The notes under the pieces were generated by a model. It was not told the origin of the DNA, ran no database searches, and saw nothing but the letters and a program-made list of their open reading frames with translations. Shown in pieces: positions 39,518 to 47,979 of a stretch of DNA of 64,000 bases (within the stretch, counting starts at the first letter, position 1; each line of letters starts with the position of its first letter). The position numbers and the translations under genes are program-made. This DNA comes from Archangiaceae bacterium (lineage in GTDB: Bacteria > Myxococcota > Myxococcia > Myxococcales > Myxococcaceae): the NCBI GenBank assembly GCA_016714225.1, contig JADJNS010000020.1, positions 124,001-188,000 of the forward strand, given 5' to 3'.

Positions 39518-40378
39518 CCGAGCCGCGCCCGCTGAACGAAGAGCTGCCGCTCGCCGCGTCGATGCTGAGCCGGCTGCAGCCCCCGGCCCCGCTGGCGGCC
39601 GACCACGAGCAGCGGCTGTGGCGCGCGGTGCTCGAGCGCCGCGCCGGGCGCCGCCCCTCTGCGCTGCGCCCCCTGCTCGCCTTCTCGGTGGCGGCCGCGG
39701 CGGCCTCGCTGCTGGTGATGCTCGGCGCGCGGGTGCTCGCGCCTGTGCCCAGCGGCGACCTCGGGCTCGTGCCGCTGCCCGGCGCCACGCTGGTGCAGCG
39801 CCCCTCGCAGCCGCCGCTGCTGGCGAGCGGTCAGGTGCGCGGCGCCCCGGGCGCGAAGGCCCAGCGCCTCGCCACCCCTCACGCCACCGCGGAGTGGACC
39901 GCTGCCCGTTTCCTGCTCGACGTCAGCGCCGAGCGCTCGGCGCTCGCGGTCGAGCAGGGCGAGGTCGTCTGGGTGCCGCGCGACGGGGCCCCGCAGCGGC
40001 TCGGCGCAGGCGCGCGGGTGCGCACCCCGCCCGCCGCTCCGGTCGAGCTGCCGCGCGGGTTCGGAGAGGTGACCATCGCTCCGTCGGAAGAGTGCGCCTC
40101 CAGACCGCGCGTGTCTCGAGCGGCTCGCGGCGGGCGCCGGGCTCGCCGCGCAGAACGCGCTGTTCGAGCTGGGCCGCTACCGCGAGTACCTGCAGCGCTT
40201 TCCCGACGGGGCGCTGGCGCCCGAGGCCAGCCTCGCCGAGCTGTCGGCGCTGGTGCGCGCGCACCGCTACGGAGAGGCGCTGGCCGCCGCGCGCACCCAC
40301 GAGGCGAAGTTTCCCGGCGACGCGCAGGTGCACGCGCTCAGAGAGCAGCTCGAGGCCCATGAAGCTTTTACGCCGTGA
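39514..40378 (+). pseudogene. FecR-like / TPR anti-sigma-type membrane protein, frameshifted
   Basis: Starts at an ATG overlapping the ECF sigma stop. The first 195 codons give a cytoplasmic N-terminus (MTEPRPLNEELPLAASML), one membrane helix (LLAFSVAAAAASLLVMLGA) and a FecR-like beta domain (RFLLDVSAERSALAVEQGEV). Near 40096-40100 a single extra base shifts the frame: beyond it the sensible continuation is PDRACLERLAAGAGL, then ALFELGRYREYLQRFPDG and a TPR tail ending at 40378. Uncorrected translation gives an Arg-rich tail to 40362. It would be the membrane partner of the sigma factor, which may therefore be unregulated. A sequencing error is possible. Confidence 0.7.
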
Positions 40379-40422
40379 ATTCACCTACCGCTCGACACGA
40401 CGGGCCTAAAGGGGTGAACACG

Positions 40423-41748
40423 ATGAGATTCGCGATTGCGACGTCGATGCTGCTCGCCAGCGCCTGCCTCGAGCCGGCGGTCGAGATACCGCTCGGCACC
40501 TTCGACGGCGGCCACAGCGGTGGCTCGGCGGGCGGCGGCTCGGCCGGCGGCACCGCAGGCGGCGCGAGCGCGGGAGGTGCCGGTGGAGGCAGCGCGGGCG
40601 GCCTCGAGGCGTGGCCCATCGACGGGGGCTTCAACGTGCCGATGCTGCCGATGCCAGCCGCGTCGGTGTGCGTGTCTCCGTCGCTGCCGCCGGCGGGCTG
40701 CAACGGCGAGGTCTGCCTGGTGCAGTACCAGTACCAGCAGACGCCGCAGCTGCTCCTCAACCCGGTGTCTCAGCAGCTCGGCTACACGCTGCACTACCTG
40801 GTGAAGGTGACCGACACGGTGACGCTGTTCACCACCTACAACTCGGTGAGCATGGCCGCCGGGCCGAGGCGGCTGATGGCGATACCCGCTTCGGGGGTGG
40901 GGCCGGTGGTGCTCGACGAGTTCAGCGGCACGGCGTGGAGCACCAACGTGGTCGCCGCCGCAGTGGCCGGCAACGACGTGTTCTGGATCTACTTCGAGCA
41001 GTCGTCGCAGAGCAGCCCGGGGGTGTACGTGCTCAAGCGAAAGAGCCTGGTGACGGCAGGGCCCCCCATCGCCGACGTGGTGGCAGGCCCGTTGGTGCTG
41101 CCGAAGCTCGGAGCCCCGCTCGACCTCGACCTCGCGAACAACGTCGCCTACTACCAGACCGACGTTTCGGGCCTGTACCGCGTCGGGCTGGTGGGGCCGA
41201 CGACGGCGACGGCGATCAGCGGCGTGGCGGCTCCGGCGAACCTCTCGGCGTGGACGCGGGTGGGAAACCAGCTCTACGTGGCCGAGTGCGACCAGGGGCA
41301 CTGCCGCGTGTACCAGCTGCAGGTCTCGGGAGGCATGCCGGTGCCCGTGGCGTGGCCGCAGGCCGAGGCCTTCTCGAGAATCCACGACCTGGTGAGCGAC
41401 GGCGCGCGCCTGTGGGCGACCGACGGGGTGAGCATCGCCGAGACGTGGTTCGACGGCTCGCACCAGGGCCTGCGCTACGTGACCCAGACGTTTCCGCAGT
41501 GGGGCGGGCACTTGAGGCCGCACACCCTCGCCTACGAGAACGACAAGCTCTACTTCGGGCAGATCTGCTACCCCGACGCCGACGCCCCGCGCTACGGCAC
41601 CGTCGAGCTGAACCTGCAGGGGCCGAGCGCACGCTGGTTGATCGGCACGCCCGAGAACCCGTTCGTGCCGCACTACGTGCCCGCTGAGCCGTACGGGGTC
41701 AGCCTCGGGCAGAACACCCGTGGTCTGGTGGTGCTCGGCGCGCAGTGA
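40423..41748 (+). CDS. lipoprotein with Gly-Ser spacer and beta-propeller-like domain
   Basis: A 441-residue probable lipoprotein (MRFAIATSMLLASAC, Cys15). A good ribosome-binding site (aggggtg) lies 6 bases before the ATG. Residues 29-62 are a spacer of Gly/Ser/Ala (GGSAGGGSAGGTAGGASAGG), followed by a Cys-containing segment and about 350 residues of repeated strands (TVTLFTTYNSVSMA, SGTAWSTNVVAAAVAGNDVF, GARLWATDGVSIAET) that look like a propeller. The pattern is typical of uncharacterised myxobacterial surface lipoproteins in which the propeller reports a ligand. No enzyme motif was found, and no close neighbour suggests a role. Confidence 0.7.
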   Translation: MRFAIATSMLLASACLEPAVEIPLGTFDGGHSGGSAGGGSAGGTAGGASAGGAGGGSAGGLEAWPIDGGFNVPMLPMPAASVCVSPSLPPAGCNGEVCLVQYQYQQTPQLLLNPVSQQLGYTLHYLVKVTDTVTLFTTYNSVSMAAGPRRLMAIPASGVGPVVLDEFSGTAWSTNVVAAAVAGNDVFWIYFEQSSQSSPGVYVLKRKSLVTAGPPIADVVAGPLVLPKLGAPLDLDLANNVAYYQTDVSGLYRVGLVGPTTATAISGVAAPANLSAWTRVGNQLYVAECDQGHCRVYQLQVSGGMPVPVAWPQAEAFSRIHDLVSDGARLWATDGVSIAETWFDGSHQGLRYVTQTFPQWGGHLRPHTLAYENDKLYFGQICYPDADAPRYGTVELNLQGPSARWLIGTPENPFVPHYVPAEPYGVSLGQNTRGLVVLGAQ

Positions 41749-41844
41749 CGAAACCGCTTACGCGCGGGGCGGCACCTCGTTTCGAGAGCCGCGACGAGCA
41801 AAGGTTCGTGGTGCCGGGTCGGCCCGGCGAGGTTAGCTCCCAGC

Positions 41845-42822
41845 ATGCCTACCGTACTGCTCACCGGCGCCACCGGCTTCGTGGGGAGCGCCGCCCGCGA
41901 GAAGCTGCAGCGCCGCGAGGGAGTGAAGCTGCGCTGTGCCACCCGCCACGTGGCGCAAGCGCGGCGCAAGAGCCCGTCGATCGACTGGGTGCACCTCGAC
42001 GTCAGCCGCGCTTCGGGCCTGGTGCACGCGCTCGAGGGCGTCGACACCGCGGTGTACCTGATTCACTCGATGGGCCGGCACGGCGGCGGGGGCGACTTCG
42101 CGCAAGCCGAGGCCGAGAGCGCCACCCGGTTCGCGCTGGCCGCGGCCGAGGCGGGGGTGAAGCGCATCGTGTACCTGGGCGGAGTGGCTCCGGCGGGCCA
42201 GCCCTCGAAGCACCTCGCCAGCCGGCTGCGCACCGGCGAGTGCCTGCGCGCCGGCAAGGTGCCGGTGGTCGAGCTGCGGGCGGGCATGATCGTCGGCTCG
42301 GGCAGCGAGAGCTGGCAGATCGTGCGCGACCTGAGCATGCGGCTGCCGGTGATGGTGCTGCCGGCGTGGCTCGAGCACCGCTCCGAGCCGGTGGCGATTG
42401 CAGACGTGGTCGAGGCGCTGGTGTACGCGGCCACCGCCGAAGACGTCGCGCCGGGCGTCTACGGGCTGCCGGGCCCCGAGGCGCTGAGCGGCGGCACGAT
42501 GCTCGAGCGCACCGCGGCGCTGCGCGGGCTGGTGGCGCTGAGCGTGAAGGTGCCGTTCATCACCCCGCGGCTCTCGAGCTACTGGATAGGGCTGGTCACC
42601 CGCGCCGACCTGGGCATCGCCCGCGAGCTGGTCGAGGGCCTCACCAGCGACCTGGTCTCGCGCGAGCCGAGCTTCTGGCCGGTGATGGGCGGCCATCGCC
42701 CGCTGCCGTTCGACGACGCCGCGCGCGCCGCGTTCAAAGAAGAGGCGAAGCACCTCTCTCTGCGCTCTGCTGCCCTGGAGTGGATGATTCAGCACATCGC
42801 GCCGTGGAAAAAGGCCGGCTGA
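41845..42822 (+). CDS. NAD(P)-binding nucleoside-diphosphate-sugar epimerase-like protein
   Basis: A 325-residue extended/atypical short-chain dehydrogenase. The N-terminal VLLTGATGFVGSAAREKL is the dinucleotide-binding Gly motif; AVYLIHSMGRHGGGGDF and RIVYLGGVAP follow the pattern of the NmrA-like and YbjT/DUF2867-related proteins, which often lack the catalytic Tyr-x-x-x-Lys. VELRAGMIVGSGSESWQIVR is also typical of this subgroup. It probably binds NAD(P) but may act as a redox sensor or on an unknown substrate. The stop overlaps the start of the following CPBP-like gene by 19 bp, so the two are co-expressed. Confidence 0.8.
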   Translation: MPTVLLTGATGFVGSAAREKLQRREGVKLRCATRHVAQARRKSPSIDWVHLDVSRASGLVHALEGVDTAVYLIHSMGRHGGGGDFAQAEAESATRFALAAAEAGVKRIVYLGGVAPAGQPSKHLASRLRTGECLRAGKVPVVELRAGMIVGSGSESWQIVRDLSMRLPVMVLPAWLEHRSEPVAIADVVEALVYAATAEDVAPGVYGLPGPEALSGGTMLERTAALRGLVALSVKVPFITPRLSSYWIGLVTRADLGIARELVEGLTSDLVSREPSFWPVMGGHRPLPFDDAARAAFKEEAKHLSLRSAALEWMIQHIAPWKKAG

Positions 42823-43433
42823 CCCGCATCGCAGTGTTGGTGGGCGCGACGTTGCTGTGGGCGGTGGTGCCGATCGCCTGCGGGCTCGAGCTGGCCACCT
42901 CGTGGGGCCTGCCGATCGTCGCCCTGCTCTTCTGTGCCGTCATCGTCACGCTCGACGGCGAGACGGTGAAGCCGCTGCTGAGGCCCGATGCGCGCGCGCT
43001 GGTGCTGGGCCTGGCCGCCGGAGTGGTGATGACCGCGCTCACCTACCCCGCGTACTCCATCGTCGCGCGCTTCTACCCGGCGCTGGCGACCGAGGTGGTG
43101 AGCGAGCACGCGATGGTGGCGCGCCTGTCGGTGTGGGCGTACCTGCCGCGGCTCGCGGTGGTGGTGGTGGCCGAAGAGCTGTTCTGGCGGGGCAGCTGGC
43201 TCAAGCTCCCGCGCGCCGGGTGGCTGGTCGCGTGGGCCGCCTACGTGCTCGCGCAGGTGGCGCTCGGCTCGTGGGTGGTGCCGCTCTTGGGCGCGATGTG
43301 CGGCGGCGCCTGGCTGGGCCTGCGGTGGGTCACCCGCGGGCTGTGGGCGCCCCTGGTGTGCCACCTCATCTGGACTTCGACGGTGCTGCTGTTCGTGCCC
43401 ATCACCGCGGCGACGCCAGCGGTGGGGCCTTGA
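42804..43433 (+). CDS. CPBP/Abi-type intramembrane protease-like protein
   Basis: A 209-residue protein with about six transmembrane helices. The family signature E-E-x-x-x-R is present (E124, E125, R129 in VAEELFWRGSW), as is a late histidine (H187 in VCHLIWTS). The middle motif, normally F-x-x-x-H, appears to read YVLAQ, with Gln in place of the His, so protease activity may be lost or altered. CPBP proteins process prenylated or peptide substrates in the membrane. GTG at 42804 is preferred, inside the end of the upstream gene; GTG at 42780 is possible. It ends 6 bp from a convergent gene. Confidence 0.75.
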   Translation: MEKGRLTRIAVLVGATLLWAVVPIACGLELATSWGLPIVALLFCAVIVTLDGETVKPLLRPDARALVLGLAAGVVMTALTYPAYSIVARFYPALATEVVSEHAMVARLSVWAYLPRLAVVVVAEELFWRGSWLKLPRAGWLVAWAAYVLAQVALGSWVVPLLGAMCGGAWLGLRWVTRGLWAPLVCHLIWTSTVLLFVPITAATPAVGP

Positions 43434-43439
43434 GCGACT

Positions 43440-43787
43440 TCAGCCCTTCGAGCGCGCGAAGCCGAAGCCGCCCATCGCCAGGCCCAGCAGCGCGAAGGCG
43501 CCCCCCAGCTGGGCGGGGCGCTTCGACTCTTCGTGGCCCTGCTCGACGAGGCGCGCCGCCTGCTCGGGCGGCACGTTCTCGACCGCGCGCTCGACCTGCA
43601 GGCGGTTGAGCATCATTCCCGCCACGCCCAGGAGCAGCACGAAGCACCCCATGCCGAGCGCGCTCAAGCACATGGTGCGGTAGCGGCTGATCACCGAGAG
43701 CACGCCGAGGACGACCAGGGTGCAGCCGAAGAAGCTCACCGGCCACATCATGAAACCGCCCTCGGCGAAGAACTGCGCGACGCTCAC
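43440..43787 (-). CDS. small membrane protein, unknown function
   Basis: A 115-residue protein with three hydrophobic segments: MMWPVSFFGCTLVVLGVLSV, LGMGCFVLLLGVAGMML and GGAFALLGLAMGGFGFA near the C-terminus. The N-terminal part (FFAEGGFMMWPVSFFG) recalls the beginning of MotA/TolQ/ExbB proteins, but the rest of that family is missing. Its ATG overlaps the stop of the upstream lipoprotein (ATGA), so the two are coupled and probably act together at the envelope. No further function can be read from it. Confidence 0.65.
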   Translation of the reverse strand: MSVAQFFAEGGFMMWPVSFFGCTLVVLGVLSVISRYRTMCLSALGMGCFVLLLGVAGMMLNRLQVERAVENVPPEQAARLVEQGHEESKRPAQLGGAFALLGLAMGGFGFARSKG

Positions 43788-44566
43788 GGCTGCTGCTTAT
43801 ACCGCTCACCCAGGGTGTCGAAGCCCGATTTGGCCGCGTCGATGAGAATGCCCGACTCCTTGGTGTTGTCCTTGCTGCCCATCACCTCGTCGATGCCTTC
43901 CTTCGTCGGCTTGCCCTCGGCCCAGCGGTCGGACCACACCGGCACTTCGCTGCCGTCGAGCACCTTCAGCTCGACGATCGCCTTCGGGTAGATGACCTTG
44001 TTGCCGAAGCCGCCGATGCTGACGCCGCCCTTGTCGCCGATGACGTAGCGCACCTTGGCGATCGCCACCGCGTCGACGCCCAGCCGCTGGCAGAGGTCGG
44101 CGCGCTGCTTGGCGCTCAGGGTCTCGGCCACCTCGGGGCGCAGCACGTCGGGCAGCCGCTGCATGCCCACCAGGCGCACCGAGTCGGTGTTGGGGTTCTC
44201 TTTGAGCGCGTTGCCGTAGTCGGGGTCGGCCGCCACGGTGGCCCGCTGCGCGACCTTCCAGCCGGTGGTCTTCTGCAGCTCCTGCTCGAGCAGGGTGTAC
44301 GCCTGCTCTGCCTGCTCCATGCGGCGGCGATCGAGGTCGCCGCTGAAGGTGTCGCTGGCGCCTTCGACCGCCTTCACCATGCCGGCGATGCCGCCGCCCT
44401 TGGTCTTGCCGCCCGAGTCTCGCTCGGTGAGGTCGGTGACACCCGAGAAGCCGATGATGGCGACCGTCTTCACCGCGGCGGCCTTGTCTCGCGAGACCGA
44501 GACCGTGGCACACCCGGTGAGCGAGAAGACCGCGAGCACTGCCGACAGCCTTGCGATGCGTGACAT
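43784..44566 (-). CDS. lipoprotein of unknown function
   Basis: A 260-residue lipoprotein (lipobox SLTGC, Cys19) preceded by a good ribosome-binding site (aagggag). After the anchor the protein has an alpha/beta pattern: AVKTVAIIGFSGVTDL, EQAYTLLEQELQKTTGWKVA, RADLCQRLGVDAVAIAKVRY and AIVELKVLDGSEVPVW. This recalls the fold of CsgG/TolB-N/GNA1162-type lipoproteins, in which a strand-helix module binds at the outer membrane; I give that as resemblance only. The stop overlaps the small membrane gene. The gap to the divergent caspase-fold gene contains an A-rich run after ggggggac. Confidence 0.7.
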   Translation of the reverse strand: MSRIARLSAVLAVFSLTGCATVSVSRDKAAAVKTVAIIGFSGVTDLTERDSGGKTKGGGIAGMVKAVEGASDTFSGDLDRRRMEQAEQAYTLLEQELQKTTGWKVAQRATVAADPDYGNALKENPNTDSVRLVGMQRLPDVLRPEVAETLSAKQRADLCQRLGVDAVAIAKVRYVIGDKGGVSIGGFGNKVIYPKAIVELKVLDGSEVPVWSDRWAEGKPTKEGIDEVMGSKDNTKESGILIDAAKSGFDTLGERYKQQP

Positions 44567-44699
44567 GTGAAGCTCCCTTGAAATGTGTGGGTTGCGCGCG
44601 ATGGGTCGTGCCGCCAGGCCACGGGGGGACAAAAAAAGAAATTCCTGAAGGGATTCGCCGTCTGGGGGGCCCGGTAGCCTTCTTTCCGAGGTTTGTGCG

Positions 44700-46544
44700 A
44701 TGCCGATGCGCGCTGTGCTGAGCCGCTGCCTCCCCCTGCTGTTGCTCGCCCTGCCGGCGGCGGCCGACGTGCGCTTCGCGGTGCTGATCGGCGCCAACGC
44801 GGGGTGGACCAACGACCGCCCGCTGCGCCACGCCGAGAGCGACGCCGAGCGGGTGCAGCAGGCGCTCATCGAGGTGGGTGGCTTCGAGGCCCAGCGGGTG
44901 GTGCTGCTGCGCGACCCCGACACCGCCGAGGTGCGGGCGCAGCTGCGCCGGCTGAACGACCGGGTGCGCGCCGCGGGCGACGACGCGCTGGTGGTGTTCT
45001 ATTACTCGGGCCACGCCGACGCGCGGCAGCTGCACCTGCGCGGGCTGCCCATCACCTGGGACGAGGTGGTCGGCGCCCTGCGCGACTCACCCGCGCGGGT
45101 GCGGCTGGGCCTCTTCGACGCGTGCCGCTCGGGCAGCATCTTGGGTACCAAGGGCGGCGGCCCGGTGGCGAGCTTCGAGGTGCGCGCCGAAGAGCCGGTG
45201 CAGGGGCTGGCGCTGCTCACCTCGTCGGGCGCCGACGAGCTCAGCCAGGAGACGCGCACCCTGCAGGGCAGCGTGTTCACCCATCACTTCGTGAGCGGCC
45301 TCAAAGGGGCGGCCGACGGCAACCACGACGGGCTGGTGACGCTCAACGAGCTGTACCAGTACAGCTTCGAGCGCACCGAGGCCGACACCGCCGCGACCGC
45401 GGTGCCGCAGCGCCCCGCGTTTCGGCTCGAGCTCAAAGGCCAGGGCGACCTGGTGCTGGCGCGGCTGGTCTCTGCCTCGGCGGGGGTGGTGCTGCCGCGC
45501 GGAGAAGCGCGCCGCTACGTCATCACCGACGCGCTCGAGTGGCACCTCGTCGCCGAGGGTCGCAGCGCGCCGGGCGCCGACGTGAAGCTGATGCTCAAGC
45601 CCGGCGCCTACAAGGTGAAGCGGGTGCTCGACGACACGCTCGAGGTCGCCGAGGTGAGCGTGAAGGGCGGGCTGACCCAGGTCTCGCAGCTGCGCTTCTC
45701 GCCCCAGCCGCTCGCCTCGGGGTTCATCAAGGGGCGGCCCGAGACGCAAGACCCCGACGAGGTGCACGAGTACAAGCGAGGCGAGGCGCTGCGGCTGCTC
45801 GACAACGGCGAGGCCTACGCCGCGGGGGTGCTGTTCGACGAGCTCTTGCGCGAGACGCCGGGCGACGTGGGCGCGCAGCGGGGCAAGGCGCGCGCGCTGG
45901 TGCGGCAGGCCGAGGCCTTCGAGCGGGTCGGTGACCACGCCGCCGAGAGCGCCGCGCTCAAAGAGGCGCTGCACGTCGAGCCGCAGCTCAGCGAAGACCC
46001 CGACTTCGCGCGCTGGTACCGCCGCATGGTCGAGCTCGAGAGCGAGGCCGGGCGCGAGAAGGTCATCGACCAGACGGTGCAGCAGGAGATCAGCGAGAAC
46101 CCCCGGCTCAAGAAGACCTTCGGGGTGGGCCTCGACGTCTTCAGCACCAAGGGCGTGCTGGTGCTCGAAGCCGACGTGGCGCTGCTCTACAAGAAGGTCT
46201 TCGTGTCATTGGGCTTCGCGCCCATCGCCCCGGGGTTGGATCTCTCGGTGAAGTACGTGCCGCTGGGGTGGAAGGTCTCACCCTGGGTTCAGGCGGGCGC
46301 CTTCTACAACCTGTCGAAGCTGTGGTCGAAGGCCCCGGGCGGCACGGTGACCGCCAACGGCCAGAAGCTCAACTACGGCGACATCTGGAGCACCCTGATT
46401 CACGCCGACGTGGGGGTGCAGTACTTCGGGTCGCTGGGGTTTCACATCGACGGCGGGCTGGGCATCATGTTCTTCCCCAAGCCCAACTCGTCGGAGTGGA
46501 TGTGGTGGTTCTTCCCCAACCTTTCGCTGGGGTGGATGTTCTGA
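44700..46544 (+). CDS. secreted caspase-fold (peptidase C14) protein with TPR-like and barrel regions
   Basis: A 614-residue protein with a signal peptide (RAVLSRCLPLLLLALPAAA). Residues 22-240 are a caspase/metacaspase domain: VRFAVLIGANAGW, FYYSGHAD with His105, and GLFDACRSGS with Cys142, so the catalytic dyad is complete. Cleavage after Arg/Lys or Asp cannot be decided. A beta region (240-350), two TPR-like helices pairs (365-425) and a C-terminal 150-residue stretch of alternating strands (GVGLDVFSTKGVLVLEADVA to FFPNLSLGWMF) follow; the aromatic end is like an outer-membrane barrel. Start at 44700 or 44706. A caspase domain placed in the periplasm on such a scaffold is uncommon. Confidence 0.78.
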   Translation: MPMRAVLSRCLPLLLLALPAAADVRFAVLIGANAGWTNDRPLRHAESDAERVQQALIEVGGFEAQRVVLLRDPDTAEVRAQLRRLNDRVRAAGDDALVVFYYSGHADARQLHLRGLPITWDEVVGALRDSPARVRLGLFDACRSGSILGTKGGGPVASFEVRAEEPVQGLALLTSSGADELSQETRTLQGSVFTHHFVSGLKGAADGNHDGLVTLNELYQYSFERTEADTAATAVPQRPAFRLELKGQGDLVLARLVSASAGVVLPRGEARRYVITDALEWHLVAEGRSAPGADVKLMLKPGAYKVKRVLDDTLEVAEVSVKGGLTQVSQLRFSPQPLASGFIKGRPETQDPDEVHEYKRGEALRLLDNGEAYAAGVLFDELLRETPGDVGAQRGKARALVRQAEAFERVGDHAAESAALKEALHVEPQLSEDPDFARWYRRMVELESEAGREKVIDQTVQQEISENPRLKKTFGVGLDVFSTKGVLVLEADVALLYKKVFVSLGFAPIAPGLDLSVKYVPLGWKVSPWVQAGAFYNLSKLWSKAPGGTVTANGQKLNYGDIWSTLIHADVGVQYFGSLGFHIDGGLGIMFFPKPNSSEWMWWFFPNLSLGWMF

Positions 46545-46670
46545 TCGCCGGCCCCTGAGGCCCCGCTCCAGCAACGACTTACCGAGTCATATCGGCATCT
46601 TGAACATGAGAGCCAAGACCTTTCACTACATTCGACGACAACTTTACTCTCACCCTATCGAAGACTGAGC

Positions 46671-47846
46671 ATGGCCAAGCTTCAGCTCAGCGCCCCTCTG
46701 CCCTTCGAGACGTTCAAGACGGTGACGCGCCCGGGGTTCGGGGTGCGGGAGACCGGCTTCACCATCTCGAACAAAGACCAGGTCATCGACGAGCTGCTGG
46801 CCACCATCGCCGCCGACAAGGGGTTCGAGGTCGATGACGTTCAGGGCGGGTATCTGACCACGCACGGCTCGCAGCCGATGTCGCACGCGGTGCCGTTCTT
46901 CAGAGACCCCGAAACGAAGAAGCTGATGGTGGCGAACATTCAAGGCAAGCCGGGCGCCGAGATGATCGTCTTCATGCCGCTCGAGGAGTACGTCTTCGGC
47001 AACGAGCGCTTCAAGAGCGGGTCCGGTCAGCGGGGCGCCTACAACAGCCCGATGACGATGGTGCCCATCTTCGACGCGAGCTTCGACGCCGCCGGGCTGA
47101 AGAAGCGGGCCGTCGAGATTCAGAAGCAGGCGGGGTTGAAGTCGAGCAGCAAGAAAGACGGCGTGGCCGCCCGCTTCGACCTGGTGACGGGTCGCCCCCG
47201 GAACCTGCTCCGGCTTCCGCTGCGGCGCCTCCACGTGGTGCCCGACGAGATGAAGTATGGCAACTGCTCGCTCTGGGCGGGCGAGATGCTCGACGCGGCA
47301 GGGGCGATGCCTGAGCGGAGCCCGATCAACAAGCGGAGCCCCTGGCCGAACCGGCTCACCCATCGGCTCCTCGAGAAGTATGGAGATAGAGCGGTGGTGG
47401 TCGACATTCCGCGCATCGAGCACGCGGAGCACACCTTGCGGAGCTTCAAAGACTCGCAGCCGCGCACCAGCCCGCTCACCGCGGTGGGCCTGCGCTTTCG
47501 CAAAGACTTCAAGTACGCGCCGGTGCCCGAGTACGCGATCGCCGTGCCGCCCGGCATCGACGAAGTGCCGCTCATCGCCACCCCGGGGTGGAAAGACAAG
47601 CTCAACATCGAGGCGAAGATCTACCGCGCCAACCCCGACGCGCCCAAAGCGCGCCGCACCAAAGACCTCGACACCTTCGTCGAGGTCGAGGCTGCGCCCG
47701 TGAAGGGCCCGGTTCTCGAGCACGCCGACCCACACGGCGAGGTGCCGGTTCAGCAGGGCGAGGTCTACGGTTGGGACCAGCCCACCGGGGTCGCCTCCAC
47801 GTCGGAGAACGCGGGCGTGCCCCCCCCGTCGAGCCGCTCGACGTAG
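46671..47846 (+). CDS. unknown protein with possible papain-like Cys motif; tail overlaps an antisense gene remnant
   Basis: A 391-residue protein with no signal peptide and no family I recognise. The segment MKYGNCSLWAGEMLDAAGAM (about residues 196-215) resembles the N-C-x-x-(F/W)-A motif around the nucleophile of NlpC/P60- and LRAT-type papain-like enzymes; a His-containing segment (GSQPMSHAVPFF) is another candidate catalytic region. The rest is mixed alpha/beta. The last 27 or so codons run antisense through a remnant homologous to the end of the protein at 48519-49223, so the natural C-terminus may have been lost. The 90 bp before the ATG are notably AT-rich for this window. Confidence 0.6.
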   Translation: MAKLQLSAPLPFETFKTVTRPGFGVRETGFTISNKDQVIDELLATIAADKGFEVDDVQGGYLTTHGSQPMSHAVPFFRDPETKKLMVANIQGKPGAEMIVFMPLEEYVFGNERFKSGSGQRGAYNSPMTMVPIFDASFDAAGLKKRAVEIQKQAGLKSSSKKDGVAARFDLVTGRPRNLLRLPLRRLHVVPDEMKYGNCSLWAGEMLDAAGAMPERSPINKRSPWPNRLTHRLLEKYGDRAVVVDIPRIEHAEHTLRSFKDSQPRTSPLTAVGLRFRKDFKYAPVPEYAIAVPPGIDEVPLIATPGWKDKLNIEAKIYRANPDAPKARRTKDLDTFVEVEAAPVKGPVLEHADPHGEVPVQQGEVYGWDQPTGVASTSENAGVPPPSSRST

Positions 47847-47863
47847 GCCGGGCGCCCGAAAGA
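47765..47863 (-). pseudogene. remnant of the 3' end of a DUF4384-type anti-sigma-like gene
   Basis: Read on the minus strand, this 99-bp piece gives FGRPAYVERLDGGGTPAF, then SDVEATP and a stop. The intact protein at 48519-49223 ends FALPSYVELLEKGGTPAF, then SDVAASR in the same arrangement. The DNA also matches (shared gcgttctccgacgt and tacgtcgag). It is therefore an inverted, truncated paralogue of the end of that gene, lying within the 3' end of the 391-residue gene. Confidence 0.75.
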
Positions 47864-47979
47864 CGTCTTCGCGGCGGCGCACCGCTCGTCGCGCAAAAAT
47901 GTCCCGTGGTTGGCGGCCCGCACGACCCACGTGCATGTTCGCTTCCGCAGCCCTGATTCGTGGGACAACATGGCCCCAC

